A program made the position numbers and the translations under genes. This document shows positions 1 through 8,523 of a stretch of 64,000 nt of DNA, one piece after another. The first letter of the stretch is position 1; every line of letters begins with the position of its first letter. Source of the DNA: Clostridium sporogenes (lineage in GTDB: Bacteria > Bacillota > Clostridia > Clostridiales > Clostridiaceae); the NCBI RefSeq assembly GCF_001020205.1, contig NZ_CP011663.1:3162001-3226000 (forward strand). The letters are read 5' to 3'. Below the pieces are notes generated by a model. The model made no database searches and was not told the origin of the DNA. It was given only the letters and a program-made list of their open reading frames with translations.

Positions 1-1095
1 CTGTTCTCTTTTTTCTAATCTTTCCATAAATAAATCTGGGATACTTACAGAAGGGAAAATATCATGAGCCTTTCTTCTATCATCTCCATTATTAGTTTTC
101 AGGTCTAAAAAGTCAAATATATCTTTATGCCATATATCTAAAGTTATAGCTGCTCCACCTTTTCTTTTGCCAAGCTGATCTACGGCTACGGCTGTATCAT
201 TATAAAGTCTTATCCAAGGTACAACTCCACCAGATGCATTCTTATGTCCTCTTATTTCACTATTCAAAGCTCTTATTTTTCCCATATAAATTCCTAGTGC
301 TCCACCATGCTTTGAAACCTGGGCAAACTTTTGATTAACATCATAAATTGACCATAAATTATCCCCTACAGTAGAAATAAAACAACTACTTAACTGATAA
401 AAAGGCGTACCTGCATTCCCTAGGGTAGGAGTTGCCACTGTAACTTTTAGATTACTTAAAAGATCGTAAAATTTTTTTGCATAAAAAACTTTTTTATCTT
501 CCTCAGGAATAGCTAAATGCATAGCTATTGTCATAAACCTCTCCTGAGGGAGCTCTAATACTTCTCCATTATGCCCTTTAATTAAATATCTATCATTCAA
601 TAATTTTAATCCTTCATAATTAAATAGTTCATCTCTTTCTGGTGCTATGTATTTTGCTAATTCTTTTATTTCTTCATTAGAATAATTTTCTACTAAATAT
701 TTTCCATAAAGTTTCATTTCAAGTAGCTTTTTTACTAATTTATAATAATCTCCATATCCAAAATTATTATAGTTTCTACTAATTTTGGCCTCTTTGTATA
801 AATCAAAACACAAAAGCCTTGCAGCAACATACTGCCAATTAGCATTAGTCTTTTTTATATTGTTTCCATTGTTATCTTTACTATTTTGAATAACCTTTTC
901 GATGGCAGTTTGTATCAAAGTTCTTTGAATTTCCTTAGTAGTCATACCATCTCTAAATTGAATTCTAGAATCCAATTCTAATTCAAGAGGGTCACAACCT
1001 TCTATGCCCTCACAAGCTAACTTAACCATTTTCTTCGTTTTTTCTACTTGTAGTGATTCATATTGTCCATTTCTCTTTTTTATTTTAATATTCAT
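1..1095 (-). CDS. nrdA: Ribonucleoside-diphosphate reductase, alpha (large) subunit, 5' part only
   Basis: The gene runs off the left edge; 365 codons are visible from an ATG at 1095. The first 95 or so residues look like an ATP-cone, the allosteric domain that senses ATP/dATP. After it come the hallmarks of the class I catalytic barrel: a QLSSC motif near residue 238, whose cysteine belongs to the redox-active set, then SKHGGALGIYMGKIRAL and a GGVVPW stretch. The enzyme reduces ribonucleoside diphosphates to deoxynucleotides with a radical-generating beta subunit, which should lie beyond the left edge. A tandem pair of NrdR-like boxes lies about 130-180 bases upstream, which fits NrdR control. 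The family is clear; the exact subclass cannot be decided from this fragment. Confidence 0.88.
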   Translation of the reverse strand, partial: MNIKIKKRNGQYESLQVEKTKKMVKLACEGIEGCDPLELELDSRIQFRDGMTTKEIQRTLIQTAIEKVIQNSKDNNGNNIKKTNANWQYVAARLLCFDLYKEAKISRNYNNFGYGDYYKLVKKLLEMKLYGKYLVENYSNEEIKELAKYIAPERDELFNYEGLKLLNDRYLIKGHNGEVLELPQERFMTIAMHLAIPEEDKKVFYAKKFYDLLSNLKVTVATPTLGNAGTPFYQLSSCFISTVGDNLWSIYDVNQKFAQVSKHGGALGIYMGKIRALNSEIRGHKNASGGVVPWIRLYNDTAVAVDQLGKRKGGAAITLDIWHKDIFDFLDLKTNNGDDRRKAHDIFPSVSIPDLFMERLEKREQ

Positions 1096-1225
1096 TGTTC
1101 AAACCTTACTTTCTAAAAATTTATTTAATCGATATAATATATTATAAAATAACTATTGTTAAATAAATTATATAAGTAATTATATTCAAAATCAATATCA
1201 TAGAACCATTGTTTAATAAGATAAA

Positions 1226-1272
1226 CTCTACATATTGTATAGAGTTCTTATTTTTTCACTATATATTGTATA
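1226..1272 (-). promoter_or_regulatory. Tandem NrdR-box pair upstream of the ribonucleotide reductase gene
   Basis: Two 16-base sites, 1226-1241 (CTCTACATATTGTATA) and 1257-1272 (CACTATATATTGTATA), start 31 bases apart, which is three helical turns. Both resemble the NrdR consensus ACACTATATATAGTGT. NrdR is the zinc/ATP-cone repressor of ribonucleotide reductase genes and normally binds two boxes at this spacing. The first box also sits inside a 7-base inverted repeat (AACTCTA / TAGAGTT). The rest of 1096-1592 is AT-rich promoter DNA without a gene. Confidence 0.7.
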
Positions 1273-1592
1273 TTCTTTATTATAGAGTTTTCCACAAATT
1301 ATAAATTTTATAATTTCTTTTTAGCTCTTTATAAATTCTTTATAAATAAAAAATCAAATTATGTTTAAATTATGAAAATTGTTCTTTAAAGGATTTAGAT
1401 AAATTAGCCGATATATAATTTATTAATTACCTAAGTTTTGTAACTATAAAAACTTAATATTTTCAACAATCTAAAAGAAAGAGTTTTTCTTAAAATTATT
1501 AACAAAGTTCAATGCTTTGTTAATAACTTTAAAGACCTAATAAAGAAATTTACTATATATTATCTTAAATCAATATAAAGGAGAATTTAACT

Positions 1593-2768
1593 ATGAAAGA
1601 AAATAGGAAAATCAAGTGGAAATCTAATGATGGCTGTTGTGAAAAATCTAAAATTTTCATAGAAATACTTTCAAATATTTCATCTAAACTTGTAAATATT
1701 AACTTGAGTAAAGAATATTTAATTGAGGAATGTTTAGAAGAACTGGGTAAAAAAACTAATTCCTGTAGAGCTTATATATTTTTATTCAGAAATAATTTAG
1801 AGTACATGGATAATGTTTATGAATGGTGCGCTAAAGGAATTAGCTCTGAAAAAAATAATCTTCAAAATTTAAAAACTTCATTATTTCCTTGGTGGATGAA
1901 TGAATTAAAAAATAATAAAATTATTATTATTGAAAATGTAGAAAAGATGACTGCAGAATTAGAAAGAGAAATTCTTTCAGAACAAGGAATAAAATCGCTT
2001 ATTGTTTTACCTATATGCTACAAAGATAATTTAGTAGGATATGTAGGATTAGACAATAACTTTGAAGATAAAAGTTGGAACAAAGATACTCAATTTTTAT
2101 TAAAACTAATTTCAGAAATGCTTTCTGGGGCTTTGGCAAGATTAGATCATGAAAAAGAACTTGAATATGCTGTTAAAGAGCTAATAAAAAGTGAAAAAAA
2201 CATTCACAGCTTAAGAGCTCAACTTATTCAGCAAGAAGAAATGTTTAAACTTAGTCAAAGCAAAGAACTATCAAAGCCAATAGGTTTAAGTAAAGAAGAT
2301 TTTAATGAAATAATAAATTATGTATTAGATATATTAAGTTTTGATATGATGATTTTTGATGAAATCCATTTAAATCTTTCAGAAAACTTACCTTCTATAC
2401 TATGTAATAAAATAGAAATTAGTCAAGTTATTATGAATATACTTAAAAATGCTATCTATGAAATGAATAAAAAAGTAGAATTTTTAGGTAAAAATAAAAA
2501 AACTAATACTAATATCTTAAAAATAGAAACCTATAGTGAAGATAATTTTTTAGTTTGTGAAATATCTGATAATGGTATGGGATTTTCTGATGAAATTGCA
2601 CCAAAACTATTTGAACCTTTTTTTACAACAAAGCCCTTTGGACTAGGAACCGGCCTAGGATTATCCTTAGCCTATGATATTATTACCCATAAACACAATG
2701 GCCAAATAATAGCTAGTGAAAATGAATGGAAAGGTGCTAAATTCACTATAAAATTATGTTATAAATAA
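1593..2768 (+). CDS. GAF-domain, histidine-kinase-like ATPase lacking an H-box
   Basis: A 391-residue soluble protein with no membrane segment. Residues about 20-185 form a GAF-type sensor domain, followed by a short coiled coil (about 187-225). Residues about 265-391 are a HATPase_c domain with an N-box (ILKNAIYEM), G1 (DNGMGF), an FFTTK lid motif and G2 (GLGTGLGL). In related kinases, the sequence after a coil resembling LIQQEEM leads into an H-box (AHEINNP-like) and a two-helix dimerisation domain. Here it passes almost directly to the ATPase domain and no phosphoacceptor histidine is visible. It may be a degenerate kinase, act through a partner, or be an ATP-binding sensor. No response regulator lies next to it. 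RBS AAAGGAG precedes the ATG. Confidence 0.75.
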   Translation: MKENRKIKWKSNDGCCEKSKIFIEILSNISSKLVNINLSKEYLIEECLEELGKKTNSCRAYIFLFRNNLEYMDNVYEWCAKGISSEKNNLQNLKTSLFPWWMNELKNNKIIIIENVEKMTAELEREILSEQGIKSLIVLPICYKDNLVGYVGLDNNFEDKSWNKDTQFLLKLISEMLSGALARLDHEKELEYAVKELIKSEKNIHSLRAQLIQQEEMFKLSQSKELSKPIGLSKEDFNEIINYVLDILSFDMMIFDEIHLNLSENLPSILCNKIEISQVIMNILKNAIYEMNKKVEFLGKNKKTNTNILKIETYSEDNFLVCEISDNGMGFSDEIAPKLFEPFFTTKPFGLGTGLGLSLAYDIITHKHNGQIIASENEWKGAKFTIKLCYK

Positions 2769-2837
2769 TAATTGTATCTTTCTTATTCTTAAGTATAGAC
2801 ACTAAATTACATAAGCTAAACTATATATTTACTAGAT

Positions 2838-2880
2838 AAAATGCTATCTTAAAATGTGTTTAATTTTTAGATGGCATTTT
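2838..2880 (+). terminator. Intrinsic terminator after the GAF/ATPase gene
   Basis: Arms AAAATGCTATCT (2838-2849) and AGATGGCATTTT (2869-2880) pair with one G-U, and a T-rich run follows. Confidence 0.7.
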
Positions 2881-3045
2881 TTGTGTTTTATTTTCTATAA
2901 ATTTTGAAATTAATCCTTTTTTTATATAATTATGAAAAATTAAAATGTTTATTTTAATAGATTTTAAACCATAATATTATAGACTTAAATTATAAAATAA
3001 ACTTGGGAAAATGCTTTATAATACCAGATAAAGGAGATAAAGATT

Positions 3046-4176
3046 ATGGGATTTTTTCAAAGAAATAAAACTAATAAAATTATAGTTAAGTTTATTATAG
3101 TAATAATTTTATCAATTTCTTTTATATCACTATTTCAATGGAAAAATGTTTTAGTTTATAAAGCTAATGATAATATTCATAATACTGAAATTACTAAATT
3201 AATAGATGATATTTTTGAAAACAGAAATAAAGCATTATTAAAAGGAGACTTAGAATTTATTGAATCTATTTATGACACTGATACTAAATATGGTGTATGG
3301 GCCTATGAACATGAGAAAAAAAAGATAAAATATCTTCATAACTGGGAAAAAAAGCAAGGGGTTAGATTTATTGATATAAAACCTAAGGTTGTTATTAGAA
3401 ATATAAAAGAAAATAAGGATAAATATTCAATTAATTTATTATGTTCCACTGAGTATAAATATATTTATGAAAATGAACCTGAAAAAGTAAATACCTCTAC
3501 CATAGGTACAAATCATTTAGTTAATCTCGATAAGCAAGAAGATGAATGGGTAATTACAAAGGAATGGTATAAAGATCCCTTTGCAGATTCTCTTAATATA
3601 AATAATCTAAAAAAACCAGATGATATAAGAGAATATATATTAAGCAATAGTTCCAGAGATTTTTCTGATTTAAATGAAAGAAGATTAAGTTCTATAGAAT
3701 ATGCAGATAAATATTGTGGAACTGCTAGCAATGGGAAATATGGATATAAATACAATAAAAAATATAGAAATTATAACCCTCAAGGAGGAGATTGTGCAAA
3801 TTTTGCGTCTCAAATTTTATTTGAGGGAGGGAAATTTAGAAAAAACTCTGCCTGGAACTATGATTCTAAAGGAGCTACTAGAGCTTGGGTAAATGCAGAT
3901 GGATTTAAAGATTATATGATTTATAGTGGTAGAGCCTCTGTAATTGCTCATGGAGATTATGAAAAAGTATATAAAGCTTCTTATAATCTTTTACCTGGAG
4001 ATTTTGTAGCCTATGAAAAAAAAGGAGATATAACTCATATCTCTGTAGTAACTGGAGCAGATTCCAAAGGTTATTCCTTAGTAAGTTGTCATAATACGGA
4101 TAGAAATAAAGTTCCTTGGGATTTGGGATGGAATGATAAGGGAATAAAGTTTTGGTTAGTTAGAGTACATTTTTAG
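3046..4176 (+). CDS. Membrane-anchored or secreted amidase-domain (Amidase_6-like) protein
   Basis: 376 residues. A hydrophobic segment at about 14-31 acts as an uncleaved signal anchor or signal peptide. The middle region (about 45-190) is polar and unassigned. Residues about 215-376 match the putative amidase domain of the NlpC/P60-like papain fold: the candidate nucleophile cysteine is in GGDCANFASQ and the candidate histidine in THISVVTG. Such proteins are exported and are thought to cleave amide bonds in cell-wall or peptide substrates; the substrate here is unknown. RBS AAAGGAGA lies 9 bases before the ATG. The next gene, another cell-wall enzyme, begins 16 bases after the stop, so the two are probably co-transcribed. 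Confidence 0.75.
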   Translation: MGFFQRNKTNKIIVKFIIVIILSISFISLFQWKNVLVYKANDNIHNTEITKLIDDIFENRNKALLKGDLEFIESIYDTDTKYGVWAYEHEKKKIKYLHNWEKKQGVRFIDIKPKVVIRNIKENKDKYSINLLCSTEYKYIYENEPEKVNTSTIGTNHLVNLDKQEDEWVITKEWYKDPFADSLNINNLKKPDDIREYILSNSSRDFSDLNERRLSSIEYADKYCGTASNGKYGYKYNKKYRNYNPQGGDCANFASQILFEGGKFRKNSAWNYDSKGATRAWVNADGFKDYMIYSGRASVIAHGDYEKVYKASYNLLPGDFVAYEKKGDITHISVVTGADSKGYSLVSCHNTDRNKVPWDLGWNDKGIKFWLVRVHF

Positions 4177-4192
4177 AAAGAGGTGATTTGCA

Positions 4193-5134
4193 ATAAAAAA
4201 ATTATTTAAAAAAATTATTTTTTTTAATATACTATTTTTTATTTTTTGTAGTAATACTTATGTAGTTAAAGCTTCAAATATAAAAATTAATAATAAAGAT
4301 GAAAAATCATATAATGTAACCATGAAACAGGATATATTATGTTTAATGATGGCTTATGGTGAATATATAGAAGATATTGAATGTAAAAATGATAAAGTGT
4401 ATATAGTAATGGAATCTGGTAAAAAAATTATTTATGATGATAAAAAAGAAAAAAATTTTGAAGAAAAAATATATAATTCGGATATCCAGGATATGATGGA
4501 ACAAATTTATCCTTTAAATATGACAGGTAAAGTAATGGATAAAGATTTTGATCCCGGTAGATTTAGAGTATACCCTTTATTAGAAGATGTTTATGGAAAT
4601 AATTCTAGCAAAATTCAAAAAAACTTAAAAACCATTAATACAGCTTATGGAACAGTTCAATTTAATAATAACAGTAAAGGTGCAGAAAGCTTAAAAAATA
4701 CTTTAGATGAACTTAGTAGTATTTCAAAAAGTAATAGCAAATTAAATTCTTATATTTCCCCTCTTAATGGAACCTTTAACTATAGACATATTGCAGGGAC
4801 AAATCTTTTAAGTCCTCATGCTTTTGGAATTGCCATTGATTTAGTAAGGGATAATAGAGATTATTGGAAATGGGCTACTGAAAGTGAAGGAGAAAAAAGA
4901 ATAGCTTCCTATCCAAAAGAAATTGTAGAGACCTTTGAAAAAAATAATTTTATATGGGGCGGAAAATGGCACCATTTTGATACACTACATTTTGAATATA
5001 GACCTGAAATTATAATTAAGGCTAAATATTTTAACAATAAAGATAAAATAGAGACCCCTTGGTACAAAGAAGCTCCATTAGAAGATAAACAAGTTAAAGA
5101 CTATATAGATAAAATTAATAAAGCTTTAAAATAA
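4193..5134 (+). CDS. Secreted M15-family D-alanyl-D-alanine carboxypeptidase-like protein, probable ATA start
   Basis: The C-terminal half carries the M15/VanY-type zinc-peptidase pattern: HAFGIAIDL, with metal-binding His and Asp, and WHHFDTLHFEYRPE, with catalytic Glu/His region. It should trim D-Ala from peptidoglycan stems outside the cell. The first in-frame ATG (4322) has no ribosome binding site and would skip a signal sequence. The frame is open upstream to an ATA at 4193, preceded by AGAGGTG seven bases away, and it encodes KKLFKKIIFFNILFF then a likely cleavage region near VVKAS. The natural start is therefore probably ATA, or an ATG that has mutated. From 4193 the protein has 313 residues; from 4322 it has 270. 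It follows the amidase gene by 16 bases. Confidence 0.72.
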   Translation: MKKLFKKIIFFNILFFIFCSNTYVVKASNIKINNKDEKSYNVTMKQDILCLMMAYGEYIEDIECKNDKVYIVMESGKKIIYDDKKEKNFEEKIYNSDIQDMMEQIYPLNMTGKVMDKDFDPGRFRVYPLLEDVYGNNSSKIQKNLKTINTAYGTVQFNNNSKGAESLKNTLDELSSISKSNSKLNSYISPLNGTFNYRHIAGTNLLSPHAFGIAIDLVRDNRDYWKWATESEGEKRIASYPKEIVETFEKNNFIWGGKWHHFDTLHFEYRPEIIIKAKYFNNKDKIETPWYKEAPLEDKQVKDYIDKINKALK

Positions 5135-5139
5135 ACTAG

Positions 5140-5177
5140 CCCCTGTGAATAATAACTTTATATGCTATACACAGGGG
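5140..5177 (+). terminator. Hairpin after the carboxypeptidase gene
   Basis: CCCCTGTG (5140-5147) pairs perfectly with CACAGGGG (5170-5177). The following T-tract is poor, so termination is likely but not certain. Confidence 0.5.
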
Positions 5178-5333
5178 TTAAAATCGTTTATCACTTTTCT
5201 ACTATCCCTAATTATTCTAATAAAACTTAAAATACATTTAGTAATCAGTTAGTTTCTTGTATTGTATTATATACAAACAGCTGAATCTATATCTAAAAGT
5301 ACAACTTCAATTTTAGGAATTGTTTCTATGATT

Positions 5334-6383
5334 TTAAATTAACTTGAATGTTAATTGTTTTATTTTATTTTCTCCTAAATTTGATACAGTAAGCCCTATA
5401 AGTCTTATAGGTTCTTTAAAATTTATATTATCTAATATATCACAGGCTATACTATAAATTTCATCTTTATCCCTTGTATAATTATTTACTGTTTTACTCC
5501 TCGTATGAGTTTTAAAATTAGAAGTTTTTATTTTTACGGTAATAGTTTTCCCGGCACTATTTCTTTTATATAAATTAGTAGATATTTTATTTGAAAAGTC
5601 CAAAAGATATTTTTTCATTTCCTCTTTATTTATTATATCCTTTTTAAGGGTTATCTCCTTACCTATAGATTTTCTTTCTCTACTAACTTTTACTTCTCTA
5701 TAATCTATTCCTCTTATTCTTTCGTATATTTCTACTCCAAATTTTCCAAAATACTCTATACAAAAATCCTTAGATAGCTTATGCATATCTTCCACAGTAT
5801 AAATACCTATGTTATTTAACCTTTCCACTGACTTTTTACCTATTCCATTAATCTTATTTATAGAAAGCGGCATAAGTATTCTTGGAATCATATCTTCTTT
5901 TATTATTTTTATACCATCTGGTTTATTCCAATCAGAAGCAAGCTTTGCTAGAAATTTGTTATATGAAATTCCTACAGATAGAGTTAGTCCTATTTCATCT
6001 TTAACTCTCTTTTTTATATGTTTTGCCACTTTAATAGGTTCTTCCTTAATATGGCTAATATCTAAATATGCCTCATCTATGGATACAGGCTCAACAATAG
6101 GGGTAATTTGGAATAATATTTTAAATATATTATTTGAAACTTCTTTATATCTATCATGTCTTCCAGGTACATATATACCAAATGGACATCTCTTTTTCGC
6201 TATAAAAACAGGCATAGCAGAATGTACCCCATATTTTCTTGCCTCATAGGATGCAGTGGAAACTACTCCTCTTTCTCCTGTTCCTCCTACTATTACAGGT
6301 TTACCCTTAAGTTTTTTATTATCTATTTGCTCTACGGATGCAAAAAATGCATCCATATCAACATGCATAATAACTCTATCCAT
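5334..6383 (-). CDS. dinB: DNA polymerase IV (Y-family translesion polymerase)
   Basis: 349 residues, the usual size. It begins MHVDMDAFFASVEQ, the Y-family motif I with a metal-binding aspartate. SIDEAYLDIS carries the second catalytic Asp/Glu pair near residue 105, and VGISYNKFLAKLASDWNKPDG is the conserved fingers/palm segment. A helix-hairpin-helix (INGIGKKSVERL) and a C-terminal little-finger domain complete it. The enzyme copies damaged DNA with low fidelity. The clamp-binding peptide may be the C-terminal QLTFKLI. No clear SOS box was seen upstream. The gene stands alone, facing the cell-wall gene pair. Confidence 0.93.
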   Translation of the reverse strand: MDRVIMHVDMDAFFASVEQIDNKKLKGKPVIVGGTGERGVVSTASYEARKYGVHSAMPVFIAKKRCPFGIYVPGRHDRYKEVSNNIFKILFQITPIVEPVSIDEAYLDISHIKEEPIKVAKHIKKRVKDEIGLTLSVGISYNKFLAKLASDWNKPDGIKIIKEDMIPRILMPLSINKINGIGKKSVERLNNIGIYTVEDMHKLSKDFCIEYFGKFGVEIYERIRGIDYREVKVSRERKSIGKEITLKKDIINKEEMKKYLLDFSNKISTNLYKRNSAGKTITVKIKTSNFKTHTRSKTVNNYTRDKDEIYSIACDILDNINFKEPIRLIGLTVSNLGENKIKQLTFKLI

Positions 6384-6734
6384 AAGTATGAATTCCTCTC
6401 TAAATATAACCTAAACTTTAATTTAACTTACATATAATTATATCAAAATATCCAAAGTTAACTTTAGTAATTCTTAATCTAGTGGATTTTAAAATTCACC
6501 TATTTTTTAAAGTAGCATATCTTTCTTTATTATAATAAATACTAGATATTTGCTTAAATAATATTAAACTACCTGAATTACAAATTAAAAACCACTTATA
6601 ATTAGTGGTTTTTAATCTCTTTATAAAATTATTGAATTTTCATATCATGTTGATATTTAATGCCGTTTACTACAATTAAAATTTCCTTAATGTTTAATTA
6701 AATAATTTTCTAGCTAATTACTATATATTCTTTT
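6384..6734. other. Gene-free spacer with one bidirectional terminator
   Basis: AT-rich DNA between dinB and the DUF1097 gene. The only structure seen is a perfect hairpin, AAAAACCACT (6587-6596) with AGTGGTTTTT (6604-6613), which can terminate on either strand and mainly serves the leftward preT-preA-DUF1097 unit. Confidence 0.65.
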
Positions 6735-7212
6735 CTAGTTGCCTAAATATTTATTTTTCCCTTGTACTTCTTTTCCTATTAATTTATGAAGCCAAATCCC
6801 CCCTATTTCAGAAGTATAACCTAAAATTGCTCCACAAAGCTATAATTACTCCTTGCCAATTTCCATTAACACCAAAGGTTGAACAACTTCCACAAAAGGT
6901 TCCAGGTATAAAAAATAACAATTCAAATCTTGCCTGTGCACACATTACAAAGGAAAATATTCCTGTCATTATAGCTCCTGCTAATGAAAAACCTAAATAA
7001 CTAGATGTTATAATAATTAACATAGCCCATAAAACTCCAGTCATATTAGTAGCAACAGATTTTTTTAATCCTTGCAACTTACCACCAGTGGCATAATAAC
7101 TTGTACATCCTATAAAACCTACCCAAGTTATTAGTCCAAAATTGGAACTTAACCATCTCCAAAGTCCAGACAAAATTCCTACACTTATTGAAATACACAT
7201 TAATAAACTCAT
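6735..7212 (-). pseudogene. DUF1097 family membrane protein, broken by a one-base frameshift
   Basis: The uninterrupted frame from ATG 7212 ends at 6808 (134 residues) in an odd tail. Just before this, at an AAA run on the plus strand (6836-6838, TTT in the coding strand), a one-base shift opens the expected C-terminus: CGAILGYTSEIGGIWLHKL and on to a stop at 6735-6737. Removing one T gives a single 158-residue protein, the normal length of this multi-pass membrane family, with glycine-rich helices throughout. Function is unknown for the family. It lies downstream of preA in the same direction, so a transport role in pyrimidine breakdown is possible but unproven. The shift is either a real mutation or a homopolymer sequencing error. 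Confidence 0.7.
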
Positions 7213-7287
7213 ATTAGTTATACCTCCAAAGTACTGGCTGTATTTTTTATGTTCCTATGTTTTTTACATTTGTGTATTTTATCTATA

Positions 7288-8523
7288 TTAAAGTATTACC
7301 TTTCTAGCTATTTCATCCTTTTTAAACTCTATTTCGCCTTTTGATATACACTGTACTGGACATACATTAGCACATAAATGACATCCTACACAGTTTTCTT
7401 TTTCTAATATAGGTTTTCTATTTTCAACATCCCACTTGATTGCTTGATGTCCACCATCATAGCAAGATATATAGCATCTTCCACATCCTACACAGTTTTC
7501 TTCATTAAATTTTGGGTACACAATATATCCTCTATCTAAATCCTCTGCTGGAATTATGTTTTTATTTGCTAATCCCACCATATCTTCTAATTTTTCAAAT
7601 CCCTTTTCTTCCATATAATATGAAAGACCTTCTATCATATCTTCTACTATTCTATATCCATATTGCATTATAGCAGTAGTTACTTGTAAGTTTCTTGAAC
7701 CTAATAATATAAATTCTGCAGCATCTTCCCAAGTTTCTATTCCACCGATGCCGCTTATTGGAATATCTTTAAGTCTTTCATCTGTAACAAGTTGTTGTAT
7801 AAATCTTAAAGCTATTGGTTTTACTGCTTTTCCTGAATATCCTGAAATTGATGACTTTCCATTTACAATAGGATATCCTATAAATTTATTCAAATCTACT
7901 CCTGTAATACATTTAATTGTATTTATTGTAGCTATACCTGTTGCTCCACCTTCTATAGAAGCTATTGCTGGAACACTCATGTCCCCTATATTTGGAGTCA
8001 TTTTAGCTAATATTGGAATATCAGTTCCTCTTCTTACTGCTTCACAATATTTTTTAACTAACTGTGGATTTTGTCCCACATCTGATCCCATAGCGCTACT
8101 GGTCATTTGTGGACATGAAAAATTGCATTCTATTATATCTGCTCCCACTTCTGTAACAAGCCTTGCAAGTTCTTTCCACTCTTCTTCATTTTGTCCCATG
8201 ATTGAAGCTACTAAAACTTTATTTGGATAATTTTGTTTTAGTTTTTTCATAGCTTCTAAATTTTCTTCTAGTGAGTGTTCTGCTATTTGCTCCATATTTT
8301 TAAATCCTAAAAATGGAGCTCCTTCTTTTTCTAAATTCGTAAAACGTGGAGAAACTTCATTTGCAATAAAGAAACCTATAGTTTTAAATACTATACCTCC
8401 CCAACCAGTTTCTAAAGCTTTAGCACACATTTCATAACAGTTTCCTACTGGTGATGATGATAAGAAAAATGGATTTTCACACTTTACTCCACAAAATTCT
8501 ATGGAAAGATCTCTTCTTTTCAT
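7288..8523 (-). CDS. preA: NAD-dependent dihydropyrimidine dehydrogenase subunit PreA
   Basis: 411 residues. Residues 1-310 form the FMN-binding TIM barrel of the dihydroorotate/dihydropyrimidine dehydrogenase family (VKCENPFFLSSSPVGN, NFSCPQM, SGIGGIETWEDA). The C-terminus carries two [4Fe-4S] motifs, CVGCGRCYISC and CVGCHLCANVCPVQC. With PreT it reduces uracil and thymine to dihydro forms, the first step of reductive pyrimidine catabolism, or runs in reverse. Its ATG shares one base with the preT stop region, so the two are translationally coupled. The usual dihydropyrimidinase and beta-ureidopropionase genes are not in the window. Confidence 0.9.
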   Translation of the reverse strand: MKRRDLSIEFCGVKCENPFFLSSSPVGNCYEMCAKALETGWGGIVFKTIGFFIANEVSPRFTNLEKEGAPFLGFKNMEQIAEHSLEENLEAMKKLKQNYPNKVLVASIMGQNEEEWKELARLVTEVGADIIECNFSCPQMTSSAMGSDVGQNPQLVKKYCEAVRRGTDIPILAKMTPNIGDMSVPAIASIEGGATGIATINTIKCITGVDLNKFIGYPIVNGKSSISGYSGKAVKPIALRFIQQLVTDERLKDIPISGIGGIETWEDAAEFILLGSRNLQVTTAIMQYGYRIVEDMIEGLSYYMEEKGFEKLEDMVGLANKNIIPAEDLDRGYIVYPKFNEENCVGCGRCYISCYDGGHQAIKWDVENRKPILEKENCVGCHLCANVCPVQCISKGEIEFKKDEIARKVIL

